Assembly (NCBI GenBank): GCA_022559845.1
Contig: CM040126.1
Coordinates: 142,484,064 to 142,548,063, forward strand
Direction: 5' to 3'
Source of the DNA: Amorphophallus konjac
Lineage: Eukaryota > Streptophyta > Magnoliopsida > Alismatales > Araceae
DNA: 64,000 bases
Part shown: positions 47,649 to 57,422 of the stretch, in pieces
How the letters are laid out: each line of letters begins with the position of its first letter
Numbering within the stretch: the stretch's first letter is position 1
Position numbers and translations under genes: made by a program
Notes under the pieces: model-generated
What the model saw: the letters and a program-made list of their open reading frames with translations, nothing else
Told to the model about the DNA's origin: nothing
Database searches by the model: none

Positions 47649-47828
47649 CACGTGAACTGAGAACTCTATACATCGGACTAAAGAGGCTAATGAAGGGCAC
47701 GTGATCCGAGGTGCCTGGCTTGTGATCTAAGGATGGACGAGATACTAGGATGCTGACACGTGGCCAAATGTTTGGGCGTGAGCTGTGGAAGCCACACTCG
47801 CCCTAGCTGCTGCTGCTGCTATATATAC
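47649..47828 (+). promoter_or_regulatory. Element IV LTR core promoter: three G-boxes and a TATA box
   Basis: CACGTG at 47649, 47698 and 47757, then CTATATATAC at 47819-47828 and a purine-rich leader. Arrangement and surrounding words (for example CCACACTCGCCCTAG, then CGAGTCTTCATCCTCT after the TATA box) are shared with element I on the other strand. The second copy precedes the TATA box at 54908-54917. Confidence 0.65.
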
Positions 47829-48944
47829 GAGTCTTCATCCTCTATAGAAGATTGATCATGATCGAAGCCTTGAGGGCAATAGCAGAAGAGTAGAAGTGCT
47901 GAGAGTTCGATCCAGTAGAAGAGAAGATGAAACGAGTAAAGGAAAGAAAGAGAGTGAGAGCAGCAGAAGAAAAAAGAGAACGAGAGAGCTCGTAAGAATT
48001 GAAAGAAAAGAGAAAGACAGTAAGAGTAAAAAGAAGAGAGCAGAGAAGAGAAACACAGTCAGAGTAAAAAGAAGAGAGTAGAGAAGAGAAAGAGAGTGAG
48101 CGAGAGAGAAGAGAAGAGGAGGATAAGCTTACCTGAAGATCTATCTACTGGACCGTGGATCAAATCCAGGCCAGTCAGCTCCATGCGAGCCACATCTGTG
48201 TTATCCTTCTTTACAGCTTTCTGATCGCTGTGTATTTTTCCTTTCTTATTTTTTCCTTTTTCATTTGGTTATCTTTGTTCTTTCGATCCTCTGGTCTGAG
48301 GTCGGGTTCCTCCTGGTGGGTCAGGAGAAGGGAGATCTGATCTCCGGTTGCAAGTAGCTGGGAGCTACTTGTGGGTTCCCTCCGGTTTGGAGGAAGGGAG
48401 ACTTGTCTCCGGTTCTGGGCTTGTGGGTAGCAAGTCCAGGGGTCCCTCCGGTCTGGAGGAAGAGAGACTTCGGTCTCTGGTTTCCAAGTGGCTGGGAGTC
48501 ACTGGGGTGTCCCTCCGGTTGGGAGGAAGAGGGGAGGTTGTTCCCCTAGTCAAGCTGTGTGGCAGCAACTTGTTTGCAGACTGAGTCTGCGTTCTAGCTT
48601 GTGCTAGTGGAAGCCTCACTCCGGTTGGGAGTGAGGGGTGGACGTAGGTCTTGGTGACCGAACCACCTAAAAATCCTCTGTGCAGTGTGGGTGTGCTTTG
48701 CTCCTTATCTTCTACCTCATTCATAGGTTGCCTTAGCATTCTCGTTTATATCTGTGCTGCTTCCGCTAGTTGATTGTTTAGGCGCGAGATAGACGTTTGT
48801 TCTTCGGTTCAAAAGAGATTCTAATTAGTTATTCTGTCTGCCTATCTTGTTCTAGTTAGTGTTCTAGTTTTTATTGAGCGAAAAGTTTTTTAAGGGTGGG
48901 ATTCATTCACCCGCCCCTCTGAATCCTTGCACCGATCCTATCAA

Positions 48945-48957
48945 TTGGTATCAGAGC
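48945..48957 (+). other. Element IV primer-binding site
   Basis: TTGGTATCAGAGC follows the LTR end CCTATCA after one base; complementary to initiator Met tRNA. Confidence 0.92.
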
Positions 48958-49077
48958 GGTGTCTGCATAGAAGGTCCAGCGACCTGCAGATCCGATCTTG
49001 CTGTCTTCGGTGTATTTTTGTAAGACTTGGTTTATTGGTTTGAATTCACTACTTTGAATTTGTTTTGATATGTGTTA

Positions 49078-50991
49078 ATGGCTCATCCTCCACTATTCAG
49101 TGGTTCACATATTAATTTCTTGCTATATCGTATATGCAAGCATGTTAACTCTATTAATCCCCAATTGTGGAAGGTTATATCTCACGGTCCATATAAAATT
49201 CCTAAGGATAAGTCTAAGTGGACTTATGATCACAAGATGAAAAATGATGATAATGTGAGAGCTCTAAATGTAATGAAGGCTGCAATTGATTCTGACGATT
49301 TTTCTTTTATCTCAGATTGTAGCACTGCAAAGGAAATTTTTGATAGAGTGACTGCAACACATGTGGAACAGGAAGAAGAATGTCTCATGGCAAGAAGGAG
49401 TGATCAATCAGATGTGTCCTCATCCCAGGTAATCTCTGAGACCAAGGATATTAGCCATGATGAGTTAGTTGCCATGCATGAGCATCTTCTAGATAAATAT
49501 GAAAGAGTCAAATCAGAAAAGAGAAAATTAAGAAAAGAGAAAAATGCTGAAATCACAAGTCTAAAGGCTGAAAATGAAAATCTAAAATCTAAATTGAAGG
49601 AATTGATTGAAGAATTACATTTTGATGATAATGTACAGAAAAACTTAATCACTTCCTTGAAAGAAGAAAATGATTCTCTGCTGACTCAGAAGAAGGAAAT
49701 TGATAAATTAAAAGATAAGCTGATTGAAGAAAACATCCACCTGAAGGAACAAAATAAAAAGCTAATGGTCCTTAACACTATTTTCTCTGAAAGATGGCTA
49801 ACGGTAGAAAGAGAAAAATCAGCTTTGAAAGAAAAAGAAGTGAACATTGAATTGAAGTTAACTCAGGAGAATGAGATCCTGAAAAGTCTAAATGATGGGC
49901 TACAAAATCAGGTTATTTCGTGTGAAGACCACATTATGACCTTGCAAATTGAAATTGAAAATCTAAACAACTCTCTGTCAAAATTTGCCAAAGGTAAAGA
50001 AAAAATGAAAGATTCTTTGAATGTGGAAGTCACCAAATTGAATGAAGAGAAAAGGTGCAATTCTCAAGTTAAGCAAGCTGTAAGGAACAAACTATACACA
50101 ACATTTGTGAGTAGCTCAAACTTAGCTAGTACTTCTGCACCGTCTTCAAAACAGTCTTATGATCAGAAGATTCAAAAATAGAAGGAAAATGTGAAAATGA
50201 GAACACTGAAGAAGAATAGTAAATTTCATGCAAACAAGCCTAAGGCTAGAAAATTTCCAATTATTCACGGAAGGAATGTAGCATGCTTCTATTGTGGAAA
50301 TTCTGGCCATGTACTTGATGATTGCCTTGTCATGAAGAATGATAATGATAGATTTCATGCTAGGACCTCTTATGCTAAGAAATCCTATTCTGCTCAAAAC
50401 AGGATATCCAAATGCTTTTACTGTCATGAAATGGATCATCTCATGCATGAATGCAAATCAATGGAGTTAGATGACTTTGTTACTACTACTGCATAGAAAT
50501 ATCATGCTAGAAATCATGCTCCTAGGAGAAAGAATCTGAATTGCTTTTGTTGTGGGAAGCCAGGCCATAGGGCAAAAGATTGCTGGCATAATCACAGAAA
50601 GAAATTCAATTCTGAAATTGTCAAATTCCCTGTAAAATAATTTCCAAAACTTTCATGCTATAACTGTGGAAAGCCAGGTCACAAGGCTGCAACATGTTGG
50701 CTGGCAGGATATCGAAACCAAACTGGTTTTGGTAAACAGAATTTTTATTCTGTTAACAAAAAATTTCATGCATATGCACATAGAATTCATGCTAACAAGA
50801 ATGTGCATAAATCAGATTTGAAAACTGCTGCTTCTTGCCATCATTATGGCAAATCTGGACATTTGATGGATGGTCATCCTCTGATGAAATTTAATGATCA
50901 TCAAGTTAAAAATGTGCTGAGAAAACCTGCTAGGAGTGATACTGCCATGTCAGGACCCAAGACTTCTTGGGTGCCTATTTGTGCAAAATAG
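49078..50991 (+). pseudogene. gag: Element IV Gag, coiled coil with zinc knuckles, three stops
   Basis: It starts at the ATG at 49078 (MAHPPLFSGSHI); the GTG two codons earlier is an unlikely start. A single phase runs to TAG at 50989-50991 after GPKTSWVPICAK, 637 codons plus stop, with stops at 50179-50181, 50494-50496 and 50638-50640. The N-terminal copia gag domain (NPQLWKVISHGPYKIPKD) is followed by a long Lys/Glu coiled coil (residues about 125-330). The knuckles are CFYCGNSGHVLDDC, CFYCHEMDHLMHEC (Gly changed to Asp), CFCCGKPGHRAKDC, CYNCGKPGHKAATC and a broken one, CHHYGKSGHLMDGH. The first 367 codons are open, so a Gag without knuckles could be made. No protease follows. Confidence 0.9.
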
Positions 50992-53404
50992 TTTGCTAAC
51001 TTGCAGGTGTGCCTTGGAAGCTGATTAATAAAGAGGGGTAATAATCCAAGGCACTCAAGAAGAAAACCCCATACTGAACTTTTCAGGTAAACTTCTTGCT
51101 CTTCTTATTTTTAGTTTTAATGCATAGCAAGTTAAATCTGTTTTTACATTTTCATTCATCATCTGCCATGTGCATTATTTTCTGATCATGCACTTGCTGA
51201 GAGTTCTGTGCAAATATCAGATTAAAAAGGGTTATCTGCAGCTGATGCATACATATGCTATTTGCAGTTGTTTGATAATGGTTGTTATGCATAATCTCTG
51301 AAAACAAATTGCATTCTGAAAAATCTGGACTGCATATGAATGTTGTTTGAAATTTCTCTGTTGCATAGTTCATTGAAAACCTGAATTGCATATAGGACTG
51401 TTGGTTTTACTTTGTTATTCATGACCTCTATGGTATATCAAATGGTAAGCTACCAAAAGGTAGGGAAATCTGTCTGGAGGTCCTTACTATGTGAGAGCTG
51501 GTCTTTTAGACCAAGTGCTCCGCCTAGTACCATGGGTCATTTTGCTTGATAGGGCAGTCTGAATATGCATGAATCAAAATCATATGTTCAGTTTTCAGTG
51601 CAAACATTGCATGTTTTTAGGGGGAGTTAATTACATGACTTTGCATAGCATTCAATGTTGAGTCTTTACATGTCCTTATATTGAAAATGCCAAAAAGAGA
51701 GTTTGAATACATATTGTGAGGGAGAGTCAATGCATTGCATATAGGTTGTTAAATGCATACATTTTTCAGAATTCATTGCATATCCTTTCTTATTGATTTT
51801 GTTGACAAACCTTGATGATATTCTGAAAACTTTGAGCTTCACAATCTCTCTTAACAATTGGTATTTCTCCTATCAATTGGTATCATTTGGGTTCAAAATT
51901 CTATCAGTCTCTCATGAAGATTTCAATGGGCTATCTCGATCATAAATCTGAAAACTCTTGAACTAGAAATCTTCTATTATACGTTTTTATGAATGACTGA
52001 AATAACTCATGTGGTTTAAGTTTAATGTATTCAATGAGTTTGGCTTTAAAATCTCTTAAAAATATCTGAAGCATGTTTAATAAACCTTAACCATCTGTTT
52101 CATGCTGTGTCTTGTAAAATCCTCTAAAATCTGCATTATTGAATACATGACTTTATTTGGTTAAGTACATGAAATTATTATTGATTTGAAGTAAATGAAT
52201 TTTTCTGAAATGTCTAAAGGGTATTTTTTGTCAGAGCAATGACCTTGGTCACTGAGAAACCCATGTCCAAAGGACTGTGTCATGAGGTACCATAGTTAAC
52301 TCTGATTAAGAATAATTAAAATTCAGGCAGAGCAATGACATGCACACTGAGAAATACAACTCACTCATCAAGAAATGATTTGTAGTGTGTCATGATGTGT
52401 AAATGCTATCTCTGTTCATATAAAGCATGACAGTTAGTCACACTAAGTGCTTAGGGATATTGGCCTCTGATCAAGGTATATCCTCTAGTTACAAGGTGTG
52501 CACTGAACTAGAGTGCTCGTAAAATTGGTAGCATGAAAAATTGTTGAACGAATTGAAATATCTGAATATTGATGCTAAAATCAAATTGCTACAACCCTAG
52601 ACAAAATCATATGACTTCATAATTGTTTGATTTCAATACTGATGCATGTAATTCCGAAAGAAGTCAATAAATTTGATTGTGTAAGAGAAAGAGAGTTTTA
52701 TCAAGATAAATATGAGGGCTTGGTTCATTTTTATTAAACCATGGTTTTAGATATCAATACAGAATTTTATTAATAAACTCTACATACATCATGTTTAAAC
52801 CATGCTGTTCAATAAAGCTCATTCATAAGCCCTTATAATGGAAGACTTTGAAAAACTTATGTTTTAGATTTATGAGATTGATATCTCTCTGAAAATCTGA
52901 CTGAATTTTCTGAGATTGGAGCTTCCTTAAAAATCTGCTAATTGAACCTCTTCTGCTCATTGACCTGAACTTCTCCTTGTTTGCCCCTGTGGTCTCCTTC
53001 TCATTCATTTCATAAGGTTCCATTTATTGAGGGGGAGCCTCCTTGTCATATGCATCATGCTGCATAGAAGGACAAGAATTGTGCTATTGCATTCATATTT
53101 CTGGTATCTGCATCTACATTCATACCCCTTCCCATGGTTTATTTTGATTACACCAAAGGGGGAGATTGTTTGCCAAAGAGGGAGAATATCATTCAATCAG
53201 TGCATGCAGGTTCCTTTTGATCATCTCTAACTCATGCTTTTGCTGAAACTCTTAAAGGGGGAGAATCATGTTCTTGCAAGGGGGAGAAATTGATTAAATT
53301 TTTATACATGCTATAATTTCTTAAACTATTTTCTTTTTGATGAAGTCAAAGGGGGAGAATAGTTTGTGTCATCAGCATTACTTATAGTGTAGTATTGCCA
53401 TCAT
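50992..53404 (+). other. Element IV non-coding tail in place of pol
   Basis: 2.4 kb without coding signal, collinear with the tails of I and II. It contains a hairpin-rich block at 51430-51550 (GGTAAGCTACC at 51443-51453, GGTCTTTTAGACC at 51500-51512) and a duplicated 'cagagcaatga ... actgagaaa' unit at 52232-52360. Near the end are GGGGGAGAA tracts at about 53157, 53256, 53279 and 53350. Confidence 0.8.
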
Positions 53405-53418
53405 CAAAAAGGGGGAGA
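53405..53418 (+). other. Element IV main polypurine tract
   Basis: AAAAAGGGGGAGAT directly before the 3' LTR start TGTTGTGCC; the same tract lies next to the 3' LTRs of elements I and II. Confidence 0.9.
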
Positions 53419-56031
53419 TTGTTGTGCCCCTGTGGTTTTGATGATGGTTTTGATGATTGGTTTTTGATGTGAGTTAATCACTGTGAGTCATCTTGCTGTG
53501 TGTCATCATGCTATTATTCAGTCATTCTCTGATCATAATGCTTTCTTTTATATGCACGATAAATTCATGTTTTATCATGTAAATGTATGGAGTTCATAGG
53601 GCTATCAGATAACATGCTCTACTTAATTCTATCTACACTCTGTCTGCACAGTCTCCACAGCAGTGCGTCAACTCCTTGAGCTGATGCGTCGACTCTTCAG
53701 TTCAATCTCCCAAGTCTATACAGTCTCACGCTCAAATCCTTCAAAGTCCATACATTGGACTGTAGCATGTATGAGTCGAAGGCTTCATAAGTCTGTACAT
53801 TGGACTGTCTCTTCCAGCGTCTCACGCTATCCAACTCCGTACAGCGTCTGTCTTAATGCATTAGGTAAAGTCTATACATTGGGGTCTGTCCCTACATTTC
53901 ATAAGTGAAGTCTGTACATCCGTTTCTGAAGCCTGAAGTCTATACAGTCCAGCCTATTCCTACGATCAAGGCTTTAGCTACACTCTAAGTCTGTACATTG
54001 ACTTCGCTTCATCAAGTCTGTACACTGGCTTCAATCCTTCCAAGTCTGTACAGCCGTTCACTGTTGAAGTCCATACACTGGTCGGTGGAAAGTCTGTACA
54101 CTGGCTTCCATCTTCAAAGTCTATACAGCGGCTGTCTTCAATTTGAAGTCTGTACACTGACTTGTTTCATTTCCTTAGAGTCTGTACATTCACAGCGAAT
54201 TCAATGTCTATACATTGGGCTTTTACATGAAGTCTGTACATTATTGTTTGCATTGTAAAGTCCATACATTGGTTGTTGTTCTTCAATGTCTATACACTGC
54301 CTTTAGGATTTAAAGTCTATACAGCCATTGCCTCCTTTGTTGAAGTCAACACATTGGGGAAGTCTGTACGTTGCATTCGCCTTCACAAGTCTATACAACG
54401 AAGTATATACACTGCAATGTACATACTTAAATCTTATGACTTCATTCTTGTTGCTGAAGGGAACAGGGTCGACGCTGGGAGCTTAAAGCGTCCACGCATC
54501 AGTTGACGAAGCCTTCACGATATCTTCCACTGCGTCAACGCCACAAGCAAGCAGTGTCGACGTAGCAGTTAAAGAAGCAGAGACCTTCACAGGCTATTCC
54601 ACTGCGTCAACGCCACAATTGAGCAGCGTCAACGTAGCAGCTAAAGAGACGAAGCTAATGACTTATTGGAATGCCTCACTGCGTTAACGCCATTGATTGA
54701 CAGCGTCGACGCAGCAAGTCAGATTGCTGTCATTGAGCACGTGAACTGAGAACTCTATACATCAGACTGAAGAGGCTAATGAAGGGCACGTGATCCAAGG
54801 TGCCTGGCTCGTGATCCAAGGATGGACGAGATACCAGGATGCTGACACGTGGCCAAATGTTTGGGCGAGAGCTGTGGAAGCCACACTCGCCCTAGCTGCT
54901 GCTGCTGCTATATATACGAGTCTTCATCCTCTATAGAAGATTGATCATGATCGAAGCCTTGAGGGCAATAGCAGAAGAGTAGAAGTGCTGAGAGTTCGAT
55001 CCAGTAGAAGAGAAGATGAAACGAGTAAAGGAAAGAAAGAGAGTGAGAGCAGCAGAAGAAAAAAGAGAACGAGAGAGCTCGTAAGAATTGAAAGAAAAGA
55101 GAAAGACAGTAAGAGTAAAAAGAAGAGAGCAGAGAAGAGAAACACAGTCAGAGTAAAAAGAAGAGAGTAGAGAAGAGAAAGAGAGTGAGCGAGAGAGAAG
55201 AGAAGAGGAGGATAAGCTTACCTGAAGATCTATCTACTGGACCGTGGATCAAATCCAGGCCAGTCAGCTCCATGCGAGCCACATCTGTGTTATCCTTCTT
55301 TACAGCTTTCTGATCGCTGTGTATTTTTCCTTTCTTATTTTTTCCTTTTTCATTTGGTTATCTTTGTTCTTCCGATCCTCTGGTCTGAGGTCGGGTTCCT
55401 CCTGGTGGGTCAAGAGAAGGGAGATCTGATCTCCGGTTGCAAGTAGCTGGGAGCTACTTGTGGGTTCCCTCCGGTTTGGAGGAAGGGAGACTTGTCTCCG
55501 GTTCTGGGCTTGTGGGTAGCAAGTCCAGGGGTCCCTCCGGTCTGGAGGAAGAGAGACTTCGGTCTCTGGTTTCCAAGTGGCTGGGAGTCACTGGGGTGTC
55601 CCTCCGGTTGGGAGGAAGAGGGGAGGTTGATCCCCTGGTCAAGCTGTGTGGCAGCTTGTTGTTTGCAGACTGAGTCTGCGTTCTAGCTTGTGCTAGTGGA
55701 AGCCTCACTCCGGTTGGGAGTGAGGGGTGGACGTAGGTCTTGGTGACCGAACCACCTAAAAATCCTCTGTGCAGTGTGGGTGTGCTTTGCTCCTTATCTT
55801 CTACCTCATTCACAGGTTACCTTAGCATTCTCGTTTATATCTGTGCTGCTTCCGCTAGTTGATTGTTTAGGCACGAGATAGACGTTTGTTCTTCGGTTCA
55901 AAAGAGATTCTGATTAGTTATCCTGTCTGTCTATCTTGTTCTAGTTAGTGTTCTAGTTTTTATTGAGCGAAAAGTTTTTTAAGGGTGGGATTCATTCACC
56001 CCCCCTCTGAATCCTTGCACCGATCCTATCA
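53419..56031 (+). repeat. Element IV 3' LTR
   Basis: 2613 bp with the same order of arrays, G-boxes, TATA box and U5 hairpin (55726-55756) as the 5' LTR; small compensating indels. It is followed by ATAAG and then the chromovirus RT codons on the other strand. Confidence 0.93.
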
Positions 56032-57422
56032 ATAAGGATGTCATCAATGAATACGACCACAAATCGGTAAAGATACGGCCTGAAAATAATATTCATGAGT
56101 TGTATAAATGTTGCAGGGGCGTTGGTTAACCCAAACGGCATAATCACGAACTCATAATGTCTGTATCTGCTATGGAAAGTTGTCTTGTGAATATCTTCCT
56201 CCTTAATCCTCAATTGGTGATAGCCAGACCTGAGGTCAATTTTGGAGAAATATTCCGCACTGGAGATCTAGTCGATCAGTTCATTAATATGCGGCAGTGG
56301 GTACTTGTTTTTGATGGTGAGTTGATTCAACTGCCGATAGTCAATACACAACTTGAGAGATCCATCCTTCTTTTTGACAAATAGGAACGGCGCACCCTAG
56401 GGGGATGTGCTAGCTCGAATGAAGCCTTTCTCCAAAAACTCTTGAAGCTGCTTCTTCAATTCTTTAAGTTCTGTGGGGGACGTCCTGTAAGGGGCCTTTG
56501 ACATAGGTGCTACTCCAGGTGTGAGTTCGATGGAAAAATTGACTTCCCTTTCGGGTGGTAGACCGGGTAAGTCAGAAGGAAAGACATCAAAAAATTCTTT
56601 TACGAAAGGGATTTCTTCTATAAGGATTTCCTTGGACTCAGTAATAACTACGGAAGCAAGAAAAGCTTCACACCCTTGTAAGATGAGTTTGCAGACATGA
56701 AGAGAAGAAATAAAGGTAGGATGCTTCCTATACTTAATGCCAAGGAAGGAAAACTTTGGGAAGTCTGGTTTATGAAAAGAAATCCACCTATTGCGACAAT
56801 TAATGTCGGCATAATGGTCACAAAGTCAATCTACTCCTAATATGGCATCGTAGCCTTCCATGTCAAGGCATACGAGGTTTGTAGGGAGATTGTGGCCTTC
56901 AATGATAACCTCACTATCGGGGAAATAAGTTGTAAGTTCCATTCCAGATCCTAAGGGTGTAGTTATAGATAAACTCGAAGGTAACAGAACAGGTAAAATT
57001 GGCAAGGTTTTAGCAAAACCACGAGAAATAAAGGAATGAGAAGCACCAGTATCAAATAACACAAATGCAAGATGCGAATAAATTTGAATGGTACCTTCCA
57101 TTAATTCTCCTTCTCTGGTAGCTTCTTCCTCCACAACAGCATTTAGACGAGCCTGCCGCTTTCGTTCGCCGTCATTCTTCAAGGATTGTTCTTTCATTAA
57201 GGGGTAATCGGGCATGCGATGCTCCCGGCTTCCACATCTTAAGCAAGTGCCAAGATGCTTCTAGCACTCTTCAGCCGAATGGCCAAACTTTTCACAGAAT
57301 GTGGAAGCAGTTGTGATAGCTTTCTCCTCCTCCTTGATCTTCTTGCCTTTGTTGTTGCCACTCCCGTTGCCATTACGGGATCGCTTCTTGTTATCGCATA
57401 ACTTGTAGGGTTCCGTGATGTT
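56032..57422 (-). pseudogene. pol: Chromovirus gag knuckle, protease and first half of RT
   Basis: Read from 57422 downwards in one phase. A Lys/Asn-rich linker leads to a degenerate knuckle (CLRCGSREHRMPDY; the last Cys is lost), protease with DTGASHSF (57029-57052) and LGVD, then the linker with DLPGLPPER and RT with [23 protein letters not shown] (56331-56370), [31 protein letters not shown] and FIDDIL at the border. The next codons (IYSK) lie at 46330, beyond element IV. At least four stops break the frame (after AEEC, LGVD, TSP and ELID). Gag and pol share one phase, as in chromoviruses. Not functional. Confidence 0.92.

Larger units (their letters stand above)
46331..48943 (+). repeat. 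Element IV 5' LTR
   Basis: U3 array at 46629-47320, palindromes at 47385-47630, three CACGTG boxes (47649-47654, 47698-47703, 47757-47762), TATA box 47819-47828, a GA-rich leader (47925-48125), then U5 with alternating 'ccggt' and 'ggagg' patches and the hairpin 48637-48667. The third G-box reads GACACGTGGCC, a good ABRE-like site. Confidence 0.92.
46331..56031 (+). mobile_element. Element IV: gag-only Ty1/copia (Sirevirus-like) retrotransposon inside chromovirus RT
   Basis: Two LTRs of 2613 bp (46331-48943, 53419-56031), a perfect ATAAG duplication (46326-46330, 56032-56036), a Met-type primer site and AAAAAGGGGGAGAT before the 3' LTR define a complete plus-strand insertion of 9.7 kb. The inside holds a gag frame with three stops and 2.4 kb of non-coding tail, but no pol. 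The LTRs look about 98% or more identical by eye, so it is young. In plus orientation the LTR starts TGTTGTGCCCC like elements I and II but ends CCGATCCTATCA instead of CACCCTAACA. Confidence 0.93.
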
